Shown here piece after piece: positions 1-10,586 of a stretch of 64,000 nucleotides of DNA. The notes beneath the pieces are model-generated. The model saw nothing but the letters and a program-made list of their open reading frames with translations. It was not told the origin of the DNA and ran no database searches. The stretch lies in the NCBI RefSeq assembly GCF_000003855.2, contig NW_003101675.1:197618-261617 (forward strand), read 5' to 3'. A program made the position numbers and the translations under genes. Origin of the DNA: Blastomyces gilchristii SLH14081 (Eukaryota > Ascomycota > Eurotiomycetes > Onygenales > Ajellomycetaceae). Position 1 is the stretch's first letter. Each line of letters starts with the position of its first letter.

Positions 1-1284
1 GCTCGACATCCTGCAGATTTTCGCCATCATCTTCTTCCTCCTCAGTGAACCCATAGTCCTTCTTTTGGATTTTCTTCCAGGCGGCGATTGTTTGCTTTCG
101 TGTGAGGTAGAATGGGAGCTTGGAGAGTGGAACGCAGCCAGTATCTGTCACCTCAACTGTCTGTCCAATAGAACTGGCGGTATCGGTGGCCATATCCACA
201 GAATAATGTGAATAAAGAATACCATTCCTTTCTGTGCAATGACTGTTTGACCTGGCACAAACATAGGGTAGTCCATCCATGTGGGGGCAAAGGTTGCACC
301 CATGCTATACCCGCATGCATCAAACCTCTGCTCACGGAAACCATTCTCATCAGCCACCCGAGCGTAAGCCTCAGCAACCTTTCCAATTGGTCTCCCGGGC
401 TTTAGAGCTTCCATGGCAGCTTTCATCTGCAATACGTTGACCTCATGCATACGCCTGGCTAGTTTTGTAATACCGCCAATTGGGATGGTTCGCATTAAAC
501 AGGCATGGTAGTGTTTGTATACACCAGCATGTTCCAATGTGACCTGTCGTTCGATTCTTGATTTGCCGGTGGAATATCGAGTCAGGACTCCTTTGTTTCC
601 AGAAATAAGGATATTCTCGTTTGCTGGATCGTCACCACCACCTTCATAAACAGTGCCTACAATTTCCCTCCACAGGCCCCCTTCATAGGCTCCAGGCTTT
701 GCTAGCTTTAGAGCGCGGACAAAAGCAAAGTCAGCCAGATAAGCGGCTTTGCGAATTTTGTTCATCTCAGTTGGAGATTTGATAATGCGCAGCTCCTGGC
801 CGAACAAGTTGCTGTGGTCAACCAGGGTGCACAGACCCTCTACAGCTTCCAGAAGCAGCTTTCCGATTCGAAGGTTCAGAGTGCAGGAGTCAGGTTCGTA
901 GCCGATTCTTTTCGCTGGCGAGTTGATGCCAAACTCTTTCAGCACCTCAGGGACCAAAGAAACTGGGTTGCTGCTGGCGGCGTCGCTTCGGATAAGAATA
1001 TCTTCCCGCTTCAAGACTGAAGTATAGAGTGCCTGGCGGAGGTCAGGGAGACGTGTGATTAAGCGCATTCTACCATCGTTATGGAAGTACATCGCCTGGA
1101 AAAAGACGTAACCAAAGGTGTCGAATCCAGTGAAGTAGTAAAGAGACTCTTGCTTGGTCATGATGAAGCCATCAAGCTTCTCTCGCTTCATAATTTCCAA
1201 CGCGCGGTTCCGCCGTCCCTGTAACTCCTCCTCAGAGAAGTGGAGGGCCTTCTTGAAGGCTGGGAGTTGTTTGAGGTTGGCCAT
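1..1284 (-). CDS. M24/creatinase-family hydrolase (ectoine hydrolase/Xaa-Pro dipeptidase-like), partial and frameshifted
   Basis: The minus-strand reading frame starts at the ATG at 1284 and is open without introns to about 200. Residues 1-170 look like a creatinase N-terminal domain and 180-378 a pita-bread M24 fold (ELRIIKSP, KPGAYEGGLWREIVGT, GYSMGATFAPTW, MVFFIHIIL). The usual DxG...D metal-ligand pattern is replaced by EHAGVYKHYHACLMRT, as in metal-independent creatinase-type members, so hydrolysis of an amidino or lactam C-N bond is more likely than peptidase activity. Near 195-200 the frame shifts: after MVFFIHIIL the homologous continuation (DMATDTASSIGQTVEVTD) lies in another frame and stays open to position 1, so one base appears missing between CTG and TGGATATGG. 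As written, the protein ends at 148 after 378 residues. The true C-terminus lies beyond the window. Exact substrate unknown. It sits beside an aldehyde dehydrogenase and an amine oxidase. Confidence 0.75.
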
Positions 1285-2092
1285 TTTCGAGCTAAATTGT
1301 GATTCTTGAGTTGAGGAATAAGGACGATTGTTTACAAGCAGAAAAAAGGCATTGTTCGTTTGGCGTCCCCGAAAAATGGAAGGAAAGGAAGCATTTGAAC
1401 GGTTTTATAGAAAAAGGAATCCTTGGGGAGCCAGGGGATCGAGCGAACTGGGACCAAACCGATGCTGCTGTGGCCCTATTGCGAATGTGAGTGCATCCAC
1501 CAGCTCACGGGGCCAACCTGGTGAGAAAGCCGCCAGATACGACGAAGACAAGCGTTTGGTCAGAGACTCAGGGGCTGAGCGATTCCCAGTTTCCACAATA
1601 TTGCCCCGCGCACCATGGCCGTCTGGCCCTGCGGGTTAAGTTGAACATCGGCATATTGTGGATTAGCTACTGTCGTTAGAATATGCTTTAAGCGGTCTCA
1701 AATGGGCATATAGTGGAAGAAATACAGGAGGAATGCGGAAGGGCGAGTACGGCGGGCAATTAGAGCATGCTCTCTTAGATACGATTGTGTAGCTCTGCGG
1801 GGTGGGTGGGATTAGTGCGTCCTGATTATTGTGGGGGAATTCCTCCAAAAGTTATGACGATGGGCTGGAGATGCAGTGGAGACGTTGCAACGGAATGCCC
1901 GGTTGTGTTCTCTTGTATTCTCGGCGGAACTGGCGGGTACCTTGGTGTGCCATATTATTGTATGATTTGATTGCCGTCTGTCCAGGCAGCTGAAAGGTTT
2001 CGTTGAATGGTTGGAGCTTCCTTGGGCCCAATGCCAATCCAACTCCAGCAACACGGCCTTCCAACTAGCTCCCTGATCACATCACCAGGGGT

Positions 2093-2145
2093 TAAAAAAA
2101 GAAAAGGAAGAAAAAGAAAAAGAAAAAGAAAAAGAAAAAGAAAAA
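2093..2145. repeat. (AAAAAG)n microsatellite
   Basis: A purine-only tract built from about eight copies of a 6-bp AAAAAG unit with slight variation at the left end. Confidence 0.9.
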
Positions 2146-2288
2146 TCGTTGTAACTACTCCTCACACCCTGACAAAGCCTCGACAGCCCTCTAAATCCCC
2201 AGCTCCAAAACACCATGCACGCTTTCTAGCTCGAGGGGATGCCACTACACACTACGATGACACGCAAGGCTTTCAAATTTGTTTCATT

Positions 2289-2318
2289 TAAAAAATAAAA
2301 AATAAAAATAAAAAAATA
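2289..2318. repeat. A/T-rich simple repeat
   Basis: Runs of A separated by single T (AAAAAT-like units), intergenic, just downstream of the dehydrogenase stop. Confidence 0.7.
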
Positions 2319-2485
2319 TGGCAACGCAGTGTAGTAGTACCTCCTAGTATATAAACACAATACAGCTAGAGCCTGGAACCAGTTTCTATTAATAGTAACT
2401 GTCGCGCGAAACCCAGACGCGCAGAATTCAACCAAAATTTACTCCTGCAGGTAAATCACGGCGTCGTCCTAGAACATCCCGTCTC

Positions 2486-4179
2486 TCACAGCTTTGAGAC
2501 AACGGTAAGAGTTCCTGTCTTCTGGATCAAATACTCATCAATGGCAACGTCTTTGCCGGCTTCTTTGCCGTAGCCAGATTCCTTGATCCCTCCAAACGGG
2601 GATTCTGCAGCGGAGGCATTACCTAAATAAAATGTCAGATGCGGACTCTCGAGAGGAAGAGCAAAAAGAGGAGATGCCGAACCTGTATTCATGCCAATCA
2701 TACCAGCTTCAAGGCTCTCGAGCAGTCGCCAGGAACGGTTGACGTCGCTGGTGAAAAAATAGGATGCGAGTCCCATGGATGTATTATTTGCTGCTTGAAC
2801 AACCTCCTCCTCAGTTTCAAACCTGTAGAGTCCTAGGAGAGGACCGAAAATTTCCTCATGAGTCGTCAGCATGGAGGAGGTCATCTCTGAGATAATTGTA
2901 GGCTCGAAGAAATAGCCCCCAAGGTTACTGGGGCGTTTCCCACCACATAACACTCTACCCCTTTTGGAGACAGCATCAGCGACGTGTCTCTCCAACTTCT
3001 CGATACCTCGGGGGGTTGTGATTGCGCCCATTGTGGTAAAGGAGTTAGCACCATGGCCAACGCGAAGCTTCTGCGTCGCCTTGAGCGTCTTCTGCGCAAA
3101 CTTGTCATACACCCCCACTCTGGACATAGACTCTGTTTGCATGCGTGCAAGCCTGTCCAGCGGTGCGCCACTTAAGTATCATGAGTGCAGCAACTGCTTG
3201 GTCGAGGTCCGCGTCATTGAAGACAATGAATGGACAATTGCCGCCAAGTTCAAGTGTTACCTTTTTCAATCCATCAGAACAGTGGTGGGCCACAATTCTT
3301 CCCACAGCAGTGCTTCCAGTGAAAGTTACTTTGCGTACGAGAGGGTGCTTGCAAAGAGCCTCACTGACCGAATGCGTATTAGTGTTGTCGGTCGTGATGA
3401 CATTCAGAACCCCGGAGGGAAAGCCAGCACGTAGAGCTAGGTCTGCCAGGGCCAGGACACTGAGGGGAGTCTCCGGAGATGGCTTGACGATCATAGAGCA
3501 GCCAGCTGCCAGAGCAGCCGCAACTTTACGAATGATCATGGCGACGGGGAAGTTCCACGGTACCAACGCAACGCTGACTCCAATGGGCTGCTTGACTACG
3601 AAGGTTCGGCGCTCAGAGACGGATGGAATGGCGATGGAGCCTCGAATCCGTTCTGCTTCACCAGCAAACCACCAGGCAAAGCCAAGTGCATAATCGACCT
3701 CTCCGCGTGCCTCCGTAATTGGTTTGCCGGTTTCGTACACAACTAGCCGTGCAATGTCCTCGCGACTATTTGTTATCAGATCGTACCACTTTAGAAGCAT
3801 TTTCGCTCGTTGGCGTGGGTTTACATGGCGATATTTGAGGAACGCGGTGTGTGACGTCGTGACGTATTCGTGCACGTCTTCAACCTTGTTGGCTGGGCAT
3901 GTAGCGAAGATTTGTCTGCTCCCAGGATCTGATTAACACTCAGCAAAATATATACTTTCATCGCTAGTACATCGAGCAAAAATGGCTTGCAGGGTGCATT
4001 GTTCACCTTCGACTTCAAAAGTCTCCCGTGCTCCTGATTGGACCCATTTGCCGTTAAGCAATGAGCTTTCATGGAAAAGGGCCCGATCGTCTAACTACAA
4101 AATTTGTTAATATTCATCCGTGTCGCAAGAAGAACCTCAATGTGTCTTGACTCACTTGGAAGAGCAATTGGTGAGGCAT
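2486..4179 (-). CDS. Aldehyde dehydrogenase, succinate-semialdehyde dehydrogenase type (one frameshift)
   Basis: Four exons on the minus strand: 4179-4156, 4094-4007, 3928-2683 and 2622-2486, with introns GTGAGT..TAG, GTGAAC..CAG and GT..TAG. Corrected for one extra base, the exons sum to 498 codons (497 aa), the usual ALDH size. Visible motifs are an N-terminal LLNGKWV strand, the nucleotide-binding VPWNFPVAMI segment, FTGSTAVGR, the general-base Glu in TLELGGN, the nucleophile Cys in TAGQACTHANRVYVQ, and C-terminal PFGGIKESGYGKE and IDEYL. The product oxidises an aldehyde to an acid with NAD(P); the motif spacing fits the succinate-semialdehyde group, but substrate is inferred. A run of five C at 3112-3116 (five G in the coding strand) makes QSG-GV-stop where family members continue QSGVYDKFA, so one base is extra: sequencing error or an inactivated allele. 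It shares its upstream region with the copper amine oxidase. Confidence 0.85.
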
Positions 4180-5029
4180 GATAATGTCTTAACAAGGCTT
4201 TATCTCTTGCAGAATATAGATAGGGATGTGTCCAAGCTGTTGCAAGGTTTTGCTCCGAGGTGCTAAATAACTATCAACAAGCCTTCATGGGAGATGTTCA
4301 ACGCGATGTTCAGAGAACTTCGGCTTCTTTTTATGTCGTCCACTCATTATCATTGTTCTCTCGCTCCGGTTCTTCCCAGGCTTTGACCGTCCCCAGGAAC
4401 ATGGTTTTGAGAAGTCTGGGATTGCTCTGGGCAGTTCGTTGGGACGCGGAGCCCAGAAGCTGTCCGGGTCGATGATTGCCCGCCCGTTACGCTGCAAAAA
4501 GTGGGGTGTCCTTCGCTCCTCTTGGCCTTTTCCTTTAAAGGTGCGATTTACATCTCCCCATTGCCAGTGGCGGAGAGCAGGATGGTCGAGACTTGTTGTC
4601 AATGTTGAGTCATGCCTTTAAAGGAGATCCGGGATGCATGGCGGCGCCCTTCGAAAATTTTCCCTTGAGCAAGTGATGGGACCGAAGATACACAACTCGA
4701 GGATATGATCACAAACTTGATCATGGCACCTCTTCCAACTTAAGCCTTTGGAGGTAAGTCTATCCCGAGTCATGCTGCTCGTGGCGCCGAATTTCGATTT
4801 TGATTTTGAATTTCTGTTGGCAATCGCCTAGTTTCGGGAGGATTTCTATTTAAATATGCCGAGTTGTAGAAACTAACCTGGCTTCTTTCTCAGCAGTTAG
4901 AAAATGGGAAAATATATAAAAGCTTCAGTCTCTTGGTTTCAGGCTCTCCTCTGATCTTCGCATCGAGTATCTTCTATATTTCATTCAGAGATTCGATCTC
5001 GTTCTAGATACTGGTATTTCTCAGCAACA
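4180..5029. promoter_or_regulatory. Shared divergent promoter region of dehydrogenase and amine oxidase genes
   Basis: 850 bp lie between the two divergent start codons. Both genes act plausibly on amine-derived aldehydes, so co-regulation from this region is reasonable inference. A TATA-like element lies on the amine-oxidase side. GATA/TATC cores occur (for example AGATAG near 4215 and TTATC near 4345), as expected for nitrogen-metabolite control, but such cores are common by chance. Confidence 0.4.
4913..4922 (+). promoter_or_regulatory. TATA-like box upstream of the amine oxidase
   Basis: TATATAAAAG begins 117 bp upstream of the ATG at 5030 and is followed by a pyrimidine-rich leader, which is the expected layout for a regulated fungal promoter. 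Confidence 0.5.
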
Positions 5030-7299
5030 ATGACTGCCAAAACTCCCCATCCGTTTGACCCTCTTACCCCCGAAGAAATTTCCAGAGTGCGTTAACCCGA
5101 TGTTCCCTTTTACACTGTCTGTCTACCCCATTACTAAGAAAGAATCCATCGCAGGCTGGACGAATCGTTCTTCCGCACTTTGGCGGGCAGGATCCCAATT
5201 TTCGGGTCATCACGTTGCAGGAGCCGCCCAAAACACAGATGATACAGTATCTCGAGAAAGAGCATCGCAAGCAGACCATAGGAGAGGTTCCCACTCGTTC
5301 TGCACGTGTTGAGGTTGTGGTGAAAGGCCACAATGACACCAACGAGCTCTTCGAACTCTTTGTTGATCTCGACAATGACATAGTATCCCACAAGCAGCAT
5401 CGCAAGGGAAAACATTCCTACATCGATGCGGACTATATGAAATCAGTTGAGGCTGCTTGTCTAGCCAATGACGAAGTGCAGGTCGAGATACGCTCCCTTG
5501 ATCTTCCTCCAGGATCAACTGTTGTGGTGGAACCTTGGGCTTATGCCACAGACGGCATGAATGACATGACCCAGCGAGTCTCCATGGTATGTTTATTGTT
5601 CATGTACCTGCACTGAGTTACACCCTGCTCTCTCTTTTCCTGCTAAAAAATCATTCAGTGTTGGTTCTATCTCCGGTTTGAAGATAATCCAAATGCCAAT
5701 TACTACTCATACCCTCTCGACATATGTGCAGAGGTCTCGGAGTCCCTCCAGGTCACCAAGGTATATCGCTTGCCGACAAAACCACACGGAAGAATCAATA
5801 ATGAGCAGAAGCCCTTCGATCGCCGGAAAATTCGACCGACAGCAGCTACAGAGTACCACCCTGACTTGAGACCAAGCCCAAGGTCGACTACCAAACCTTA
5901 CCAGGTTGTTCAGCCAGAGGGCCCATCATTCCGTATCGGTGGAAATCACGTAGAGTGGGAGAAATGGAGCTTTAGAGTAGGCTTCAACTACCGGGAAGGA
6001 TTGACATTGCACGACATTCGCTACGATGGCCGGAGCTTGTTTTACAGGCTTTCGCTTGCGGAGATGTTTGTACCTTACGGTGATCCACGGGCTCCCTACC
6101 CTCGCAAGGCGGCATTTGACCTCGGAAATGATGGTGCAGGAATCAATGCCAATAATCTACAGCTTGGCTGTGACTGCCTAGGTAAGTACAAGCTAACTTC
6201 CTACTGTGCTTATCATTTTACCTTGGACTCTTATGCTAACCCGAGTGCACGTTTCAAAGGGACCATCAAGTATTTTGACGGCTACCATAACACGCCCTCT
6301 GGGAAGCCTTTGAAAATGCCAAACGTAGTGTGTTGCCATGAACAAGATGACGGCATCCTGTGGAAACATACCAATTTCCGCACTCAAGTTCCTGTGGTGG
6401 CTCGCTCTCGTATTCTCGTTTTACAGACTATCATTACAGTGAGCAACTACGAGTACATCCTTGCCTTCCATTTTTACCAAGATGCGTCGATTTTTTACGA
6501 AGTCCGTGCCACTGGTATCCTATCCACCGTTCCCGCCGACCTAGACACGAAGGCCAAATTTCCTTACGGCACCACTGTGGCACCAGGGGTTCTAGCGCCA
6601 TATCACCAGCATCTCTTCAGCCTGCGCATAGACCCAGCGATCGATGGCTATTCCAATTCCCTGGTCGTTGAAGAGTCAAAGGCCCTTCCTGTGGGAGATC
6701 CTTCAGTCCACAACCCATTCGGTGTAGGCTATACCACCAACAGTCAAGCTGTCGAGGAAGAAGGGGGTTTTGACCTTGATTTCACTAAGAACCGGACCTT
6801 CAAGTTCCTCAACGAGAGCAAGATCAACCCTGTAACGGGTACGCCGGTTGGATTCAAGCTTCTCCCTGCTTACAGTCAAATGCTCCTCGCCAATTCCGAG
6901 TCATACCATGCGAAGCGCTCAGAGTTCACTAAGCATGCCATTTGGGTAACTCGCTACGAAGACGGGGACCACTTCCCCGCGGGCCGATATACCATGCAAT
7001 CTACTGGCGGTGACGGTATCGCTTCTGTAATTGCCAAGCGAAAAGAGTCAAAAGCGGCCCAGTCAGTCAGAGATCAGGATATAGTCATCTGGCACACATT
7101 CGGAGCTACCCACAACCCTCGCATTGAGGATTGGCCGGTTATGCCGAGCGAGAAGCTCGTGGTTGGGCTCAAACCCGTCAACTTCTTTTCTTGCAATCCA
7201 GGCTTGGATGTAGCTCCCTCAACTCAAGAGAAGAACAAGAGTGTTTTGTACACTGGGGATGAATCCGAGCCAGCATCATGTTGTCACTCAAAGCTATAG
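5030..7299 (+). CDS. Copper amine oxidase (primary-amine oxidase)
   Basis: Four exons: 5030-5086, 5155-5586, 5659-6181 and 6260-7299, giving 683 codons before the TAG. Introns are GTGCGT..CAG (68 nt), GTATGT..CAG (72 nt) and GTAAGT..AAG (78 nt; a multiple of three and open, so easily mistaken for coding). The enzyme oxidatively deaminates primary amines to aldehyde, NH3 and H2O2 using copper and a topaquinone made from its own tyrosine. Visible features are the N-terminal beta domains (EISRAGRIVLPHF; TIGEVPTRSARVEVVV), the catalytic-base region AFDLGNDGAG, CDCLGTIKYFDGYH once intron 3 is removed, the cofactor motif VSNYEYIL, the copper ligands HQH in APYHQHLFSLRID, and the third ligand region GATHNPRIEDWPVMP. 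No signal peptide or PTS1 is evident at the termini (C-terminus HSKL; a weak SKL-like tail is worth noting as possible peroxisomal targeting). The gene looks intact. Confidence 0.95.
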
Positions 7300-8107
7300 T
7301 TCTTTTCTTGAAATCACTTCCTCGTTAAGAATAGACAAAAACACAATTGCTCATAATGCAAGAATAGACTAAATGGCATTATTGTTATTAACGTATTAGC
7401 CAGGAAGCAATAGTTTAATATATTATAAATCCATTGAAGTGCAACCCGCGTAGTAAATAATGTCGTCAATAGATTAAGAGGTCAGATTTGACGAGCAGCC
7501 GTTAAATACACGTGCTCTGGCTGCGAGTTTGGCGGACCGAGAAAAGCTCGATGTCCATGGCAACATAATCATACCACATAACACCGCCAAAAAACAACAT
7601 CGAGGTGTAGGAGGCACGCAACGCAACCCAACCCAGGAACAATATTGTATTGGTTTTTAACTGCGAGTCATTACCCTAGATTTGGTTTTCCATCAAAGGT
7701 AAGCAAGCTTGCGTTGGGTCTCAGATATCTCAGCAGCCAGACTTCGTGGCTTAAATATATAGCCCAAGGAGCAACCTTTTAGCCCTCCCCACCCAATGCC
7801 AACGGACATCAATAATATAGGTGCGATCGCAGCTAACAGGAAACATAGCTCTGCCTCTCACAATCACAACAGTCAGCGATTCCTGACAATCTGACATTGA
7901 GGCCGTTGACTAAAGTCATTGGCAAGAAATCCATCCCCGCATTTTTGGAATTTCGCCGTTACCGAGGGCGTCTTTAAATAGGATTTCTCATGGACTCGAC
8001 TATCTAATCCTTTACGCTTGAAATTTATATACAGGAGCACGAGCATGTCGGTATCCTGAAGCACTCTCTTCCAAAAGCTCTCTCTATCTTCGGTATCACC
8101 CTTCGCT
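7300..8107. other. Intergenic region
   Basis: Tandem (same-direction) intergenic space: 3' UTR of the amine oxidase, then the promoter of the COP9 subunit gene. The stretch around 7370-7440 is AT-rich. I see no open frame with domain content. Confidence 0.5.
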
Positions 8108-9899
8108 ATGGCGGAAATACTGTCGCGTTTGCTCTCCTTCCCACCAGTGTCTCCACGTACTGTATCTCAAATATCCGACGTTGAGTACGACAAAGAGATA
8201 CGCACTTTATATTCAGACCTGAAGCGAATACCTGCGCATAAATTAGTTGCAGACATTCCTGGGAGAGGAAGTTTGTTGGAGGTTCGGTCTCACCCTTCCC
8301 TGGCTGCACGGTTGAATAACATAATAACATAATCTGACGATCTGGCTGATGAATTGCTGTTGACAGCTTCTGGATCCGGGACTCCAAACTCTGGCCTACC
8401 TCTTCGTCATACTATCATATTACCAAGTTTCGCACGAGAATACGAAAGAATCATTCCCAGCCACTTGGCTGCCAGGAGGTGAAATCTGGTTAAAGTCAGT
8501 AGCATTCTTAAAGGTGTTTGACCCGATCCAAGTGAGATATGCCGGTCAAGAATGGAGAAGTCTTGTTGATGTGGTAGTAAAATCGGCTGAGATCGCTTCA
8601 CGAGTGAGACCCCCCACTCCTACTTTTTCATAGAGCTTAAACTTGTTAATATCTTGAAGCCGTTGCTAGCTCTTCATCCTTTAAAAACCGCTATACTCCG
8701 CCTCGACCCTTCGTCTTCAACATTCACTTCGTCGCATACAACATTCGTACGGTTGTGTCTTCAGTCAAGGTCTTATCTAAATGCATTGGATATCCTCGAC
8801 AAGCCTATTTGCCATTTCCCAACCACATCCGATAAGCAGTTCATTAAAAGGTCACAACTTCTTCTGTGTCAGCAACATGAATCGAGCACGTCCTTTATCA
8901 CAGCTGCATCCGGGTTGCCCGGCAAAATAAACCACAGGTCCTATCTGGAGTACTTTCTGTACGGCGCCATGGTCTACATGGGGCTCAAGAAATGGGACGA
9001 TGCCATTCATTTTCTCGAAATCGTGATTTCTGCGCCCACAACAAACTCAGTGAGCATTATCATGGTAGAAGCTTACAAAAAATGGGTCTTAGTGTGTCTT
9101 ATAGAAAAGGGAAAGGTAAATAATTGAAAAATAATTTTTGATATTCGATCTGCTAATTATTTGACCTAACCATAGCCTCTACCTATGCCAAAAACAGTGA
9201 CACCTTTTACAGCAAAGGCATATAGGTCACTAGCGAAACCTTACGAAGCTCTCGCTGACATCTTTAAATCTGGAAACGTGTCAAGATTGCTGGCAGAGAT
9301 TGCCGCTGGGGAGGCTGTTTGGCTCAATGTAAGTGATAATTCGCATACCCACACCGGAATATATGAAGCACGATAGATTTTTAACTGTCTCATCAATTCT
9401 TTTTCGTTCCCCTTACCAGGATAACAACATGGGTTTGGTCTCACAAGTATTGGTTGCATATCAGCGATTTTCTATCGTGAAACTCGAGAAAACTTTCGCC
9501 GCATTATCAATACCCGATATAGCTTCATATTTAGGACCTGACGCCCAAATGACTGATATCTCTATAGCTGACTTGATTACTGCGGGACAGCTGCGGGCAT
9601 CGTTAATACACGCTTCGGACTCTTCGACGCCCACCGTGCTTCGTTTTACTTCATCAACTGCTAACTTGGGTCATCTGTTAGAAGTGAAATTTAGCGCTGA
9701 TTTAGTAACACAAAGAAGCCGATTAGAAACGCTTCTGAAGAACGTGCGTGGAACCGATATCAAATTGGAATTGGGCCGTGAGTATATAGAAAGCTTGCGG
9801 AAAGCACCGAGACCTTCAGACGTCGAAAGTAGGGATAGGTCCACGGCCGGGGTTTCCAATGGCGAGATGGACGAAGATGTGATGGGGGACTTTGAATAG
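8108..9899 (+). CDS. csn3: COP9 signalosome complex subunit 3
   Basis: Proposed exons: 8108-8281, 8367-8603, 8660-9115, 9176-9328 and 9420-9899, about 499 aa. Introns 2-4 have clear GTGAGA, GTAAAT and GTAAGT donors and AG acceptors that join in phase. The first donor is uncertain: the acceptor (TTGACAG at 8360-8366) is clear, and a phase-0 donor GTTCGG at 8282 gives SLLE|LLDPGLQTLAYLF. The N-terminal half is helical and repeat-like (YLEYFLYGAMVYMGLKKWDDAI), followed by a PCI-type segment (KAYRSLAKPYEALADIFKSG; YQRFSIVKLEKTFAALSIPDI) and an acidic tail ending MGDFE. CSN3 is part of the COP9 signalosome that removes Nedd8 from cullins and, in Aspergillus, controls development. Subunit assignment rests on overall resemblance. 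Confidence 0.8.
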
Positions 9900-10586
9900 A
9901 AACGAACCAATGACATTCGCAACGTTTGGCTGGTGACAACGATAGATTTTGTACTTAACGATATCGACGAATGATCTAATTATGATACTGCTCGGGTGCT
10001 GAATTAGACACGTATGACGACCAGCGCTGGTCTGCATGTGCGTCCTCCTAGACGACAATATTATCGCTTTCGTAAATGCTCGACGGTTCTCTACGGCGCT
10101 TCAGTAATCACTATACTGGAGGATAAATGTGGTATGATATATATATGTATGATTGCATCACGTTATTGGGGCGATAGAACAATCCAGACCCAAAAGCAAA
10201 GAAGAAAAATCTCCGAACCCGTTAAGCAGGATAGTAATTTGTCCACGGATGACTTTATAACAAAAGCGGATATCGGGTTAAATGATAGTTTATGTAATAC
10301 AATAATGGAAAAGCAGGAACTTTCAAAAGGTACAATTTTTGACCACTTTGGAAGGGTAACAAGCTCAAAACGTGATCCTGGGATCAGAATATCAAGCAAG
10401 AAAAGCATATAAAATGCGAACAGAGAAAAAAAAAAAAAATAAAAAAAAATAAAAGAAACGAAAAAGACGTCAGGCTGATGGAATTCAAAAAAGATAACCG
10501 GACCGTCCATCTGCCTGTGAATTTTTAAAGAAAAAGGCAAACAAAATGACACTTCATCTTCAAGTTATTTAGCTGCTAGCCGCGTT
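9900..10586. other. Convergent intergenic region between csn3 and ISU1
   Basis: 3' ends of two convergent genes. Open frames on both strands (for example 10014-10412) have no domain content and run into an A-rich tract. Nothing else seen. Confidence 0.5.
10424..10467. repeat. A-rich low-complexity tract
   Basis: Runs of A interrupted by single T or G near the 3' side of the ISU1 gene. Confidence 0.8.

Larger units (their letters stand above)
1285..2485. other. Intergenic region between the M24 hydrolase promoter and the dehydrogenase 3' end
   Basis: No supportable gene. It should hold the promoter and 5' UTR of the hydrolase and the 3' UTR of the dehydrogenase. Open frames here on both strands are short, overlap each other and show no recognisable domain. 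It contains an A/G hexamer microsatellite at 2093-2145 and an A/T-rich tract at 2289-2318. Confidence 0.5.

Noticed and set aside
153..202. A 49-nt GT-AG intron (GTATTC..GCCAG) to explain the M24 frame change
   Set aside because: It would delete the conserved VFFIHIIL strand and does not match family alignment; a single missing base is simpler.
2007..2291. Plus-strand open frame with Lys/Arg repeat
   Set aside because: It is the translation of the AAAAAG microsatellite.
6182..6259. Coding reading of the third amine oxidase intron
   Set aside because: Although open and a multiple of three, it starts GTAAGT, ends AAAG and interrupts the conserved CDCLGTIKYFDG segment.
10014..10412. Plus-strand open frame between csn3 and ISU1
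   Set aside because: No domain, low-complexity end, lies in convergent 3' UTR space.
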